The notes: generated by a model from the letters alone, not told the origin. 64,000 nt of DNA from Scedosporium boydii (GCA_002221725.1 NJFT01000111.1:59962-123961); one strand, 5' to 3'. Counted from the first letter of the stretch, positions 44,401 to 57,180 are shown. Program-made: numbers and translations.

Positions 44401-47400
44401 ACGACATGCAAGCAAGCACTCGCACGAACCTCTTCGGGACGGGATGGATGGCAAGCGAATCCCGGTCGGAATATTAACAGGTCCTATTATACCTGTATTA
44501 TTTTATGATTATTACGTCGATATCAACAGCTGACTCTTCAACAAACCGTGTCTCAGGAACTAACGTCTTTTTGCTCTGCAAACGCACTGATGCTCGTACA
44601 GCACAGGAGCACAGCCTATTCCGAATCAAGTCAGTTCTGGCCACCAGCTCACATGGCGGGGAGTTTCCATGTTGGGCAGGGATGAGCAATAAATTTTGGT
44701 CGTGATATGGATGAGGGGGGGGGGGCGAGGCTCAGGCGGGAGAAGGTGAGGGGCGAGATGTCTGACTGGCAAGAAACGGTGAGTTTGGACACGACGTGCT
44801 TTTCGGTGTTTTCGCGGTCTCTACAAGTATGTGGTGTTTGCGCTTTTGTGCTTTTGTAAATATTGGGATTTCATTTCTTGAATTTGTTCCGCCACTCGGA
44901 GAATATTCAGGGCGCGAAGTATCGATGAAAAAAGCAAGTTGAGGGAAGAAGGGAGGATGTGATGAATCGGCGCTAAACGAAGGGTGCTGGGCAGTGACAA
45001 GGCCCTCTCTAACACCATCCGTCCAGCATCGCCATCACCATAGCGAGCCTAACCCTCCTGTCTTCCTAGCCGCAGCAAGGACCGGACAAGATCGGGGATT
45101 GAGTTCGTGATGGGGCCCTGTGCTTGTCGTGCTCTTTCTTTTTTTTTTTTTTTCCTACGGCTTCGTATTTCTCCCTCGCAGTGGTTCGATCTCGGCCTGT
45201 CAACTCGGCGTGTCGAAGCCGAAAACGTAGTCCCAAGGCGTCGATCACTAAGATCATGTTCGTCCGTGTCGGTCCGTATTCTTGGGATCAACGGCGCTTC
45301 TTTTCTTCTTTTTTATCTCTTGACTCATTAACCTCGGGCTTTGTTCAATCTTTGACCGCCTCGAACTTGGATAGCTTCAAGTTGGGAAAGGCTCAATATG
45401 CATGCGCTTTTCCATGCAAAGAGGCTGAGCCCTAGCGAGGATGTCCTGCCTAACCGACCAGTCGCTGATGCAGCTCTAGATCTTGCCTTTGCATCCTTGG
45501 GATGTTTCCACGCTGCTCTTCATTGCTTTTCTTTTTCTTCCATATTTCCATTTCATCTCGCCTGCTTCCATTACCGAGACAGGGCGGTTATTTGTGTCTC
45601 AGTCTCGGGCAAGATCCCTCAGTGCTTTGCTTTTTTTTCTCTTCTTCATCACGGAATCCACCTGTCAGAGCAATCCCCCAGTCTCATCCAGCCTCTCGTC
45701 CAGTCCAATCCCAGCTCTGCCTGACTTTCGCAACCCCCATCATGCATACACCCCCCTCAAGCCCATGAAAATCATCATTACTTGCCGCATTCCAGTCCCC
45801 ACAACCCGCAGATCCCATCAGATTTAATCCCAGTTCCCCAATCCAACATTAACGCATCGAGACAAAGACGTGATGGGGGAGGCAAAATGAGACTTGTCAC
45901 TCTAGACCCAGAGACGGAAAAAAATCAATATTGAAACTCTATGAAATTTGAATGGAGGGAGGGGAAAAAAAAAAATTTACGAAATCCTTCCCGTTCAGCT
46001 ATTCTCCGGTACACTAACATTCTGGCTGAGGGCCTCATATCCCTGTTTCGTCCAACATTATTGGACTGGGGCAGGGGAGGGGAACGAGCGGAAGTGCAGC
46101 TCGTTGGATCCATGGGTTTGGGTTTCGGGAAGTGCGTTTGCCGCCGTGATTATTGGCGAGGTATGACGAGACGGGCGTAATATTGGGAGGTTATATCAGG
46201 GTTTAACCTTGCCTTGTCCTTGGGAAGGGAAGTGGATGCATTGAGAGGGACAAAAGAGATTTTGCAATCCCAGACTCCCTGGCTCTCTCTTTGCATCTCT
46301 AGCCCGGCGTGAGAGCCGTAATATCTCCATGATGGACAACCGCTCCTCCGACCTCCCCATCACGATCGACAAGGATACAAATCCGATAGTTCATCACCAA
46401 CGCCTAGTTAACCCTGCCGTCGATCCAAACCCGTTCACGTCCCTGTCCCTGTCCCTGTCCCTGTTCATCATCCCAGTCCATTATCCCAATCCCAGCCGCC
46501 AGATTCAAGAAAAGTCGCTCAGACTTTTGGCGGGTGAAGGAAAAAAGTCACCCATCCACAGAAACGCATCGACATCCAAATGCCAAGAAAACGGCAACTG
46601 CTTCATAACCAGGCGGGCAGTTGAGTCTTATCCCTATAATAGCTCCATCCATCCACCTCAACGAAGTTGTTCATGTTTCCGGCGTCGAAGGCACCAACGC
46701 CGTGAATCTAGACTACTACCTGTCACAACCACCTCCATTCCCCCATCCCCCCCTTGTTCGCCCCATCAACCTGGGGAATCCCAGTTCTCCATCCTCAGCT
46801 TTCCCACTTCCGCACTGCCGGGACTTGGGGAGCCTGGGCCAATAATCCGGCATGAAATGTTGATCTTGGCGCATCCCGACTTCCACGGCTTCCGGTTTGT
46901 ATGAAATGTTAATTAGCAATAATATGCTTCGTAATGCTTAACCGGCCTGGGCTAGCCGAAATCTTTTTTATTGTGGTACTACGAAGTGCGAAGACGATGG
47001 AGCTGATTGTGCTCGAAATACCTCGGTATATCCTGGGCGGAGGGAGGTTGGCATGTAGATTAGAAATACGAAGGACTATACGAAGTAGAGAAAGGAAGCT
47101 CAAGCTCTCCGCAGTCAGTTTTGAGCAAAATACAAAATTTGTCCGAGACGTTGGGTTCAGATCTTCGCCGCCAGGCACATCTCTCGGCGATATTTAGCAC
47201 ACCGAAATCCACTTACATTACGATGTTCATCACTTTGCAAAATAGCAAAAGTGCAAGCGAGTCATGAGATAAAACGTAATTTATACGATCTTCTTTTTCA
47301 GATCGTACTGACTTGATCTGTTTTCTCATGTCCCATAATCTTCCATGTCTGGTCTGTCCCATCCTCATTCTCCATATTTCCCGGTACAACCCAGTCGTGC

Positions 47401-47625
47401 GCCGGCATCCGAAAAAGAAATCCCATCCCATGATAAACTACGCTCTCTCCCCTGCAAAACCCTTGGAAATCAAACGTCATAATAATACCTCGTAATGCAA
47501 CCCATGTCTCTCTGAAATGCCCCTCCTCTGATAGCGTATACTTCGTAGTGTAGTGCGGCTGGCCAGCAAACTAGACAATTCTTCTGGTCAGCCTATGTAG
47601 CAAGCCTAGCCCAGCCTAGGGGCCA
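38415..47625. other. 9.2-kb gene-poor block with dispersed TACGAAGTAC palindromes
   Basis: No reading frame here shows domain content or spliceable continuity. The block runs from the start side of the disordered-protein gene to the 3' end of DCL1. It contains many short CT- and T-rich tracts (for example about 43108-43134), a TCCCTG hexamer tandem near 46439-46463, a G11 run near 44717, and more than ten copies of the word TACGAAGTAC or close variants. It may hold long untranslated leaders, non-coding transcripts or decayed repeats that I cannot identify by eye. Confidence 0.55.
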
Positions 47626-50600
47626 CTAAATCGCAGTCCCATGCTGCTCCATCGACACCGCAGCCGCATCCTCCACCGTGCACTCGCACCTAAATCGCTC
47701 CTTAAACTCCTCCAGCTTAATCTCATCCAAGCAGCCCAACGCCACCTTGGCCGCGTCCTTCTTGGCAAACCTGCCGCTCTCACCCCTGCCAGCCGCAAAC
47801 ACCACGCCGTGGATGAGCACGCCGGCAACCACATCTATATCCGTGAGACATCCCACTCCGGCCTCCTCGGCCTCGGGGGCGTCCTCCTTGACGAGCACGC
47901 GCCACTCCTTGCATCCGAACTCCTGCGCGAGTCGGTGCGCCATGATCGTCACGGGGTGGCTGTTGGCGAACGAGTCGTATAGAGACATGTCTTCAAAATA
48001 GGGCCGGATGTGTCGTTCGAAAAACTGCCGGACCCGCGTGTAGTCGAAACCGGAATCCACAAACATGGCTCCTACGTAGGCTTCGACGATGTCAGGGAGG
48101 CACTTGGGAGCCGACGGGACGTTAACCCAGAAGCTGCGCTTGTACTTGTCCTTGTCGCCGCCCCCCTCGGCCCGCGCCGCCTCGATGGCCTCCTGGCGCG
48201 CGAGCTCGATGTCCTCGGCGTACGTCTTGACGCTCTGCATGAGGGCCGCGTGGATCGACAGCATGTGGCGGTGCAGACCCAGCTCGACGCAGAGGCATCC
48301 AAGGAACTGGTTGGATACCATGGCCGTCTTGTGCTCCGTGAGCCACTGAGGGTCAGCGTCCGGGAACTTCTTGAAGAGGAAATCCACACAGACCATATCG
48401 AGGATCGCGTCTCCCAGAAACTCCAGCCGCTGGTAGTTGGGAATCTTCTCGTAAGGGTACGACGGGTGCTTGAACGCGCTCCGGAGGAGGGCTGGATACT
48501 TGAATTCGTAGCCGAGATTTTGTTGAACGAGCTTGGCTACCTCCACTTGCGAAGCTGACGGTTCTATCGCCTGCCAGTCGGGGACCTTGTAATCCGAAAA
48601 GTAATCGCTCCAGGACTGCATCTGGTGCTTCTTGCTCTTGACCACGGCCGTGACAGCCTTGACGGCCATGTCAAAGTCCGGCATCTTGCTCGAGTCCTTG
48701 TCGACCTCCTCGTTCGAGTAGGATAAGTACGCAGCGCCGATGAACGCCTCGCACACATCAGCAAGGCTCTTGTCGGCCAACGAATGGCCAGCCTCCTCCT
48801 GAGGTGCCTTTCCTTTCGTAAGCCGCAAACCGGCCGGATACCACGTTCTTCGGTTGAACGACTTGGACCGAACATACTCCTGGAGGCCCATATCCACCGC
48901 GGTGTTAAACAGGTTCTGGTTGCAGAGCAACAGCATACGCTCGACGTGGTAGTCAAATTCGTCCTTGTCCGGACGCTGCGTAAACATGACGATTGTCGTG
49001 GCCATCTTGAGGAAGGCGTCACCGAGGAACTCCGCTCGTTCATAGTTTCTACCCATTCCTCCTTGGAAGTTGACTTGGTGTTCGCCATGCTCGTTGGTGT
49101 TATCGCTGTCCTTTGTAACCGCTTCAAGAGCTAGGTCTGATCGAATCTTGAGTCCAAGCTTGTCGGCAGCCTCCAACGCGATGAGAACCGAGTCGATCCG
49201 GTGAATAATGGCGGGGAACGTAAAGGCCATGGCCACAGCCTGGACAGGGAGCTATGGGGAAAAAAGAGATGTTAGTGGCAGTATGGAGTAGACACGCCTC
49301 TAGAATATTTTTACATACCGCAGAGACGTGAAGCGGCTCCATGATCACGTAACAAGTCTTCGGCTCATCATCGTCATCTTCAAAGTTGTCAAGCAGATTC
49401 CGTCGGAGTGAGACGAGTTCGGCCTCGACAACGGGTTGGTCCTCCTTCCAGGTTCTCTGCGCCCTTGTGCGCGACCAGATGCTGATACTGTACTCCTTGA
49501 TGTTATGCTCGACCGTTTTCCATCCCCTGAATGCCGGAGGGGGCACTCCCTCGGGAACAGGATCCAGGGGCTTAAGGTCCTCGCGGACACCGATCGAGTA
49601 GAGCTTTCGTGATCCGCTATATGGGTCTGTAACATACCTGTCCCGGTAAAACTCAACCGGGTCGTCGCCTTCACTGATCTCAAGTCTCTCATTAGTTTTG
49701 ACCACATCGATTGCTTCCCAGTCGATGACTTCTTTGGGGTTGTGGACCTCGGAGAACTTGTGTTCGTGGGGCTTGGAACACGGAGCGAGGAAATACGGCA
49801 GCTCCGCGGGGGTTGCATCGAAACTCTTGCTGAATACATCATCAAAAATCCGAATCGTGAATGTTCTGAGACCTTCCAATCTCTCCTCGTCCTCGGCTCC
49901 GACAATCGTCATAGGCTCGTCAAGCTGCACCGGCCTGACAACGGAATTCTTGCCAGCTCCGAAGAAAAGTGGAACGTCAGGGAGGGAGGGGAGTTTCATC
50001 CTAGAGAGGAGAACCAATGGGCAGCTCGCCCGACCGATGGCAGCTGGGTTCTCTAAGACCAGCACGAGGCCGTAGAGGCGATCGGGCTGTCCCAAGTATG
50101 TGGACCAGAGACTCGGTTTGAGCAGCATCTTGTATTGCTGGCGCTTGTTCTCGCTCAGCTTGAGCCGAGCATTTCTCATAGCGGGCAGCCTCTTCTTCAT
50201 GGTCGGTTGCAGATGAGTGTTGATGAATTGCTTCTTTATCAACTCCAGGCACATGGTGAAAGCCGCCGAGCACTTGGCCGCCTGCTTACTCTTGTGCTCT
50301 TCACCTAGCATTGACCGTATAGGAAACTGCTCTGGAAGGTTCACCTGCGCCACCCACAATTTGCCTACCTTCGTGATGGCGTACTGGGGTACAAGGGGAG
50401 GGCCGCTTGGCTCCTGGAAGCTGGCGGTAAAGGCATCAAGCACGTTGAGGCTCTGGCTCAGAGTGAGCGTGGCCCCCGTCTCTTTGATGATGTATGTCTT
50501 GAAGCCCAAATCTCCCTGCCAATCGATGAAGCGGCTCAGGTTCGAATCGAGACGTCGATTCTCGGGAAGCTTCGAGCAGAATTTACGAAGGATCGTGGTA

Positions 50601-52954
50601 TCATGAGAAGCCTGAGCTAGTCTCGTAGCCTGGGTGTGGTTTCCTTCCTCGACCATGTTGATGTAGACGGACTGATGGTGCCGAGCCCGACCCTTGGATT
50701 GAATGTATTGGATCATTGATTGGCACACGTCGAAACGAATGATGATGTCGCAGTCCGGAATATCAATTCCCTCTTCAGCAATGGAGCTTGCAAACAGGCA
50801 GTTAATTTCACTCTTTCTAAATCTGTGAATCGCTAGCACGGCGTCTCGGTAGCTCATACCGGCGAGACCCATGTCATTGCTGTGTCCGATCTGCCCAACC
50901 CACTTGTTAGTATCTAGACAACGATAACGCAATTTCGTCTTCCGGGGCCAACCGGTGCTTCTTCTGCCCCCTCAGAGATCACTTACCAAATATCCAGGTT
51001 TCAGATAGGGAAACTGATTGCTCAATTGCTGGCAAATCTCCACCAACATCACCGCCGTTCGTCGTCTCTCAACAAATATAATGCACTTATGGTCGCTCGG
51101 GCGCGTAAAGTACTCCTCCAGCTTCCTAAGCAGAAGCAGCGTCTTCGATGAAAGATCCTCGCTCACCCTCTCGAGGGACCTCAGCGAGTGCTCGCGCATG
51201 ACATCTCCGAGCCTATGGATTGCGGAAACCGGGTCCATGCCGTCCGGGAGGAAAGGGATTTGCCCAAACGTCTGCTGGGCTACGGCCTCTGCCTTGGCGA
51301 TGAGCTGCGGCATCTCGCCGTCCGCGAAGCACAGCTTCCAGAACCGATCGGTGCACCACGGGCCCAACTCATAGGTGCATACCTTTGAGAATTCAACATG
51401 CTTAGTGAACATCGGGTTGTATTTGGTAAGCGGCTCAATGCTCTTTACGAGGGAAGTATCGAAGCGCTTCTCAAGCTTCTTGAACTCGAGTACGACGTCG
51501 TCGTGGATTCTGATTCCCATCTCGTCGTTCAACTTGCCCGTGGATACGGTGGCAATCTGGCTGCACAAGAGCGCCTCGAGCTGCTCGGCGGCCGCCTGGA
51601 TGTCGGCTTTGCCGTCCACGGGCGAGGCAGTCATTCCGAGAATGCGAGGTCGGTCCCGAAGGTCCTTCTCCTTTAGGTAATAGTCCTTGATGATTCGGGC
51701 ATAGGGGTGATTTTTCTTGGCATGGTGGGCCTCATCGATGATGAGGAGGTTGATCTGCTTGATCTTGACGAAGGAATGTGACAAGGCTTTTTGGAGAATT
51801 GCGGCCGTGCAGACAATAACCTTGTTTTCATCAAATGCCTTCCTCCAGAAGTCCGGGTTCCAGTTGCTGTCTAGTTCCTTTCCGAAGAATCTGGCAACCG
51901 GATAGGGGAGGTTCGCAACTAGAGCAGACCACTGCTGGTCCACGAGGGCGACTTTGTCAACCTACAGACAATTCAGTTAGTCTATTAACAAATTTCTCCG
52001 CTTTACGTGTAGCAGCAACAGAGAGGACTGGGACACTTACAAGGAAGAAGGATATCTTGGGGTCATATCCGGCGGCCCGACGCTCTAGTTCATGCTCAAT
52101 AGCATGTCGGAGGAGAAGAATCGCAATGAGGGTCTTGCCGGAACCTGAGCAAAGTTGACGATTAGCATGCGGTGATCAAGTTTGACAAGATAGAAGATCG
52201 GGGGAGGGGAGCCATTACCTGTATCAAGGACGATGATGGTATTCTTCTCTTTGGCCCTCTCAAACAGCTCAATCTGATACTCACGAGGCGAATCCACGAT
52301 TCGCCGACTCTGACTCTGCCTCACGAGCGAGGCCGTAGTCATCTTACTTTTCACTCTTCCAACTCTTTCACGTACTTCTATGCGCTGCTTCTTAAAAGCC
52401 TGGCTCTTCTCCTTAGTCTTAAGCCAAGCCTCGAAAATAGCAGCATCAGTCCGCTTCCTCTCCGAGACCCGTTTCGGCACGGCGGGCGCCGACACGAGCC
52501 GATACTTCTCCCCATTGTCTTCAATGTCGGCGACATCCCTGCCTTTATCCACGACCATGTTCATGAAATCCAGGGTCTCGATATCTGGCGAGGGGGGAAA
52601 GTCTAGATACTCCGTCTTGCTTTCGCTAGCAGGAGCAAAAACATCGTCCGACTGAACGATCATGGCCTCGCGACTTCCCATCTTGGAAAAGAGGTGATCA
52701 GAGTGTGGTTCAGGACGGTTCGGGAGGTGGCAACGTGAAGGATCTATCGGAGGGAGAAGGCAACGTGAGTATACCATAGACGAGGCCAAACCAGTAAAAA
52801 GGTTCTCTCCTGCCGCGCCATCATCAGAAGCTTGAGTTAGGCTTTCTCGAGGACGCCCGTCAAAGTGACAATCCACGGCAGGAGGCAGGCCGATGCAGTC
52901 TTCGTCCTGTCTAACAGGAGAAAATTGGATTAGGTCCTCTCCGTCCCAATCCAT
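47626..52954 (-). CDS. DCL1: Dicer-like protein 1
   Basis: Five exons (52954-52219, 52144-52041, 51961-50987, 50890-49319, 49251-47626) encode 1,670 aa. Dicer cuts double-stranded RNA into small RNAs for silencing. Domains: long N-terminal extension; DExH helicase with DTGSGKT (Walker A ends at about residue 250), DEAH at 356-359 and QSKGRAR at 669-675; dimerisation domain about 730-830; RNase IIIa with ERAEFLGD (1200-1207) plus D1294/E1297; RNase IIIb with QRLEFLGD (1403-1410) plus D1516/E1519; C-terminal double-stranded-RNA-binding-like region about 1565-1660. All acidic catalytic residues are present. SPREYQIELFERAKEKNTI and VDKVALVDQQ before the helicase match the DCL-1 rather than DCL-2 subtype. 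Introns are short, with CTAAC-type branch sites. The open frame upstream to 53353 is taken as leader. Confidence 0.92.
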
Positions 52955-54201
52955 GGTGACCCAAAGAGCTTCGTGGTATGACACAATCTGAATGAAACGC
53001 GTTTGGAAGTAGGTAAAGGTGGGAAAGATCAAGGTCCTGAGACGCAGCCGGTCAGAAAGGGATTGCAGATTCAGGAGATGTAGAAGGAACAAACTGGAGA
53101 TTGGGGTGAGAAGGCTGAGTTCGATGACAGAATTGTGGATAGTTGCCTCGATTTTGACCAGGGCCAGCACAGGAAGGTGAAGTAGGGTAGCTACAGGAGA
53201 AGAGCCAGAAGGAGCAAATGAGAAAGAGAAGCTAGGAGAGAGCCAATGCGGCACACCATATTTGGCTGTCCAAGTGATGAGGGTTGTTATATATAGATGA
53301 AGAAAGGGAAAACAAGCTGAATATATATATAAGAAGCAAAGAGTAGCAAACACAGGTCCGTTATGGAGGTTGCTAAGTCACCTGGGACCTGTGGACAACT
53401 TGAACCTGTAGATGGAAAGAAAAGGAGATTTCAAGAGAACAAATTAATGGCACAAAGAAATAATGAAAACAATTTGATGTCTGAAATTAAAAATCAGGAA
53501 TTCACATGTTCACATACCTTGGAAATGTACTAGGAAGGAACCTACTGGGGAAGGCACAACCTGAGGGGATTCACATCACCAACATCAGCATCAAGGGACA
53601 AACTTGCCTCAGTTTGAACCCTCAAACAAAGCAAAAATCCCAAGGCCACATCACCATTCACACTCTAGGGAACAAAACTGTACTCTTCATTACATAGATA
53701 CAAAGGTATTGTTTGAGTAGGGTAATGTCTTCTGTTTGAGTCTCAGAGACGCAAACAGCCGTCCCGTTGATGCCCACTCAAGTCCAAACTGACATTACGA
53801 ATCAATACTTCTCTAGACTCTACACACAGCTCAGCTACACATTTATCACTGGATGCCAAAGATCGTGACATTATTGTAAACTTTTCATTTCCCTAGCGAC
53901 CAGTAAAACTCCTCTTGGGGGGTATCTTTAGTAAACTGAGTAACAGAACAAGAGGGTATAGGACAAGCAGAAATGGAACCCTATTTCAAGAACCTCAGAC
54001 CCCAACACCTCTCCTGTAGCCTCAAAAAACGCCACGCCAAGCTTCGAAAATGCGTATCCACCACCCCTTCCTTCCTTGTGAGTACCAAGACAACAGAAAA
54101 AGAAAAGAAAAAAAAAAAGAACAATGCTCATGATGCTCGTGATGCTCATGATGCTCATCGGTGCTTCTCGTTACCTGGTAGGCACATGAAAAAAGACGTA
54201 A
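52955..54201. other. DCL1 upstream region and 3' spacer of the next gene
   Basis: The DCL1 leader remains open to about 53353, with hydrophobic content but no Dicer homology. A 9-bp tandem (GATGCTCAT) lies at about 54124-54160. No gene is seen. Confidence 0.5.
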
Positions 54202-56382
54202 TCAATCCCAATCCTCATAAAAGATAGAAAGGTCCTTTAAGTCGGGATCATTGGAGAAATCCATATGCTCGGTGACCGCGGTGCATCCTCCCCAGGCCAT
54301 ATTCTTGCCCTTGATGGTCTTCTCGGGAATCTGGTGAGCCTCCCCTTCGGTTGGGTTCAACTTGGGCTGCACTGGCTGGAGTCGATCCTCCTCGGTTGCC
54401 ATGCTAGAGAGCATGGGGTCTAACTGCTCGGCACTGAACGGAGCCGGATTGCCCTGGAGGTGCGCTCGCATGTTGGTCATGACCTCTGCGGGGTCCATGC
54501 CCTGGGCCTGGGGCTTCTTTCGAAGTTTGGGGGATGGAAGGGCAGGGGCGGGAGTCGTGCTCTCAGCGGTCGTGACTTGACCGCTGGTACCCAGGACACC
54601 TTGGTCCTGGGCAGAAGCTTGGCCGCCAGGAGCAGCGCCAGCAACCTCGGAAGGGCCATCAATGTCCATGCCCGTGAGAAGCGGATGCAACTCAGGAAGC
54701 TCCTGAGAAGGAAACATCTCCCAAGACCAGAACATCGTGGTCTCCGTCAGCGCCTGCCGCTCCCGCATGATAGCAGCATATTCATCCTCGAAGAAGCTGC
54801 TGTACGGCTGCGTGCCGGCCGCCGGGTTCCCCTCGTCGAAGAACAAAGGGCCCTGCGGGTCGAGCGTCATGGCAGGATCAAACCTGATGACGGACTCGGA
54901 GCCCGGAGGAGCCCTGAACCTGCCAGGCAGGTCCTTTGGGACAAACACGTTGTCCGAAGTGGGAGGACGAGCCGGAGCTCGGTCCACCACTCGGACAGCA
55001 GCGCCCTGCGCCGCACTGGCGGCGTGTTGGAAGGTGAGCGGGCCAATGTCCGGGTTGTCCTGGTGGATGGTTACGGCCGTGGCGGGGCGCGGGACAATGG
55101 CTCGAAGGACAGGGGGAGCGGTTCCTTGCTGGCTAGAGCTCGCGGTAGCATTCTCCCTTTGCTTCCTGCTCTTCTTCGGGCCCTGATTATCCTGAGCAGT
55201 CGATGGTCGGGTTCTAGGCAGGATGCTCGCCTGTCCTCGAGTGGCAACTTGGCCAAGAGGATGCTGCTGGTGCGTGGGAGTCTGTGCGATCGGGCCACTG
55301 GGCATAGAGGTGATGTGCATGCCAGGATTGAGATTGGGAATATCGAAGTGGGCAGAGGTATACTGTCCTCCTGTAGCAATGGCACCTTGGCCAATGGCAG
55401 ATGTCATGTTACGCGGGCCATAACCAGCAGGCATAACGGCACCCTGAGCAGCGGGAATCATAGGCTGAGGGCTAAAGTGCTGGGAACCGCCGGGCCCAAT
55501 AATGGCTGGGGTAAGCGGATGGTGAGCTCCTCTAGAGGTGTGCATGCGAGCAGCGATGGCAGGTGGAAGTGCCGGGGGCGGAGCATCTAGAAGCATCTGA
55601 AGACGAACATCTATAACCCGGAATATCTCAATTAGTATTTCGTTTGGTTTTTTCATGCTGGAAAGGAACAAGAAAGAGAGAGGGAAAAAATTATAACGAA
55701 ACGGGAAAGAAAACATACCTTCGGGCAAAACGCCATCGCCGAATTTCTCACGAACCGCTTCAGCACCAATCTCAGTCTGAATAGCATGCTCAAGCGACCA
55801 CCGCCGCTCCTTCTCGTCATGAACATCGAGTCGAGTACGAACGGTGGGTTGAGGAGCGCCAAATTGGATGAAGCTTTCCTTGGTAAAACATCCTTCCTCC
55901 TAGACTTGGGGATGAGGACCAAGGTTGTATCCAGCTAGAGTCGAATAACGCTTGCTTAGGTACTTGTAACCCTCTGACTGGGGCTGCTGCTGGAATTGTT
56001 CGAAATCGGGATACCAGACTGGACCATACTCGACATCGCCCGAGATATCAACAGTCTGGGAAGCGAAGTTGGGGACATTGGGGACATTGGGGACATTGGC
56101 AGCAGCTTCTGCGGCCTCAGCAGCGGCGACAACAGCGGCAGCAGTGTTACCAGAAGCTCGGGGTGCGGTAGTGGCCTTCTTGGAGGCATCGCTGGCTACT
56201 TGATTACGAACGGGGTTCTTTCCTTTATTGGCCTTCGCCTGGGAATCGGTGAGGTTAGCATTGGGTTCGTTCTCGCTGGCGGCACCCGAGTAAGTATTCC
56301 AAAGGATGGCGACAGGGAGGACCGGAGAAAGAGGAGAAAGATCGAGCTCCTGTTCCTCGTTCTCGTCCTGATTTGGAGCCAT
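54202..56382 (-). CDS. Pro/Gln/Ala-rich protein with an in-frame TAG (gene model uncertain)
   Basis: ATG at 56382 opens MAPNQDENEEQELDLSPLSP, and the frame continues through an Ala-rich stretch with an NVP triplicate and VWYPDFEQFQQQPQSEGYKY. It then reaches TAG at 55902-55900. The same frame continues after the stop with clearly protein-like sequence (CFTKESFIQFGAPQPTVRTR, then EIGAEAVREKFGDGVLPE). A canonical intron (55718-55611, GTATGT) then joins DVRLQMLLDAPPPALPPAIA and a long Pro/Gln/Gly-rich disordered tail to the stop at 54202. An unrecognised intron removing the TAG is possible (a GTATGG donor near 56028 with an AAAG acceptor near 55874 keeps the frame), as are stop readthrough or a broken gene. 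No family is recognised. The composition suggests a nuclear regulatory protein. Confidence 0.5.
56069..56099. repeat. 9-bp tandem repeat (GGGGACATT) encoding Asn-Val-Pro units
   Basis: Three to four perfect units lie within the preceding gene, adding NVP triplets. Confidence 0.8.
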
Positions 56383-56631
56383 GTTTGATAGACTTAAAGA
56401 TTGAGAAACAAGAACTGGATGAGAAGATGGCACTTTGAGCCTTGAAATGATGGTCAGCTCTATGCTTCTTGAAAGAGGTGTGTGTGTATGGGAGGAAAAA
56501 GAAAAACAATTGTGGGGGAGGTGGGAAGAAGGGAAGGGTTTTTATTTGGTGCCTACCTTGGTTTGTTCTCCAAGAAGAATCTCGCGATGCCTCCTCTAGT
56601 AGTCCTCCCTTGTCGTCGTCTGGAACCTGGC

Positions 56632-56970
56632 TCAGCGAGAAAAGGGTGTTTGGGGGATACTCACAGTTCGAGAGGATGGTTTAGCGTGAACTGGGCTGGG
56701 AGCTTCATTATCTGAGAGCTGAACAGTAATGCTGTCACGACAAGGCGTGGTACTCTCTTGAGGCTGAGCTGTGATAGTGTCGTGGATTGGGGTGGTAGCC
56801 CTTGGGGCCTCTTCTGAGACTTCAATGGAATCGTAGATGATCTCAGGAGAGTTACCACTAGTCTCAATCCTTGGATTGGGCCTGTTAACATTCCTAGAGC
56901 CTCGAGGTCTACCTCTAGGCCTGCCTCTGCCCCCAGTTCGGGAAAGGAGACCTCTGCATCGTGGAGGCAT
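56632..56970 (-). CDS. Small AT-hook-like reading frame, possibly a first exon
   Basis: It starts MPPRCRGLLSRTGGRGRPRG and continues RPRGSRNVNRPN, with RGRPRGRPRG resembling tandem AT-hook cores that bind the minor groove of AT-rich DNA. The rest is Ser/Thr/Pro/Glu-rich. A GTGAGT donor at about 56659 after KPSSRT, with a possible AG at 56620 followed by an open stretch (PDDDKGGLLEEASRDSSWRT), hints at a spliced gene. That implied intron is only about 38 nt. It may belong to the 5' end of the gene at 56382 or stand alone. Confidence 0.35.
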   Translation of the reverse strand: MPPRCRGLLSRTGGRGRPRGRPRGSRNVNRPNPRIETSGNSPEIIYDSIEVSEEAPRATTPIHDTITAQPQESTTPCRDSITVQLSDNEAPSPVHAKPSSRTVSIPQTPFSR

Positions 56971-56997
56971 GATGAACGATTGAAAGTTGCTGAAAGT

Positions 56998-57180
56998 GTC
57001 GATAGACAAAAGGGAGATGAGAGTTGGACGCAAAGGAAAAGGGGAAGAAGGAGATCAAGAAAGTTGACGATGTTGACAAAGGGGAGATGAAGGTTGGATG
57101 GAAAGGAAAAAGGAAAAGAGGAGAGAAGGGAAGATGATGATGTTGACAAAAGGCAGACATCGAGACTTGGTTTGATGATG
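56998..57180. repeat. Imperfect tandem repeat, ~65-70 bp unit
   Basis: Two and a half diverged units share GTTGACAAAGGGGAGATGA and GTTGGATGGAAAGGAAAA. The next about 150 bp contain further related GATGAGAA-rich words. All of it is purine-rich on the plus strand. Confidence 0.55.

Noticed and set aside
52955..53353. N-terminal extension of DCL1
   Set aside because: In-frame but hydrophobic and repetitive, without Dicer homology; treated as leader.
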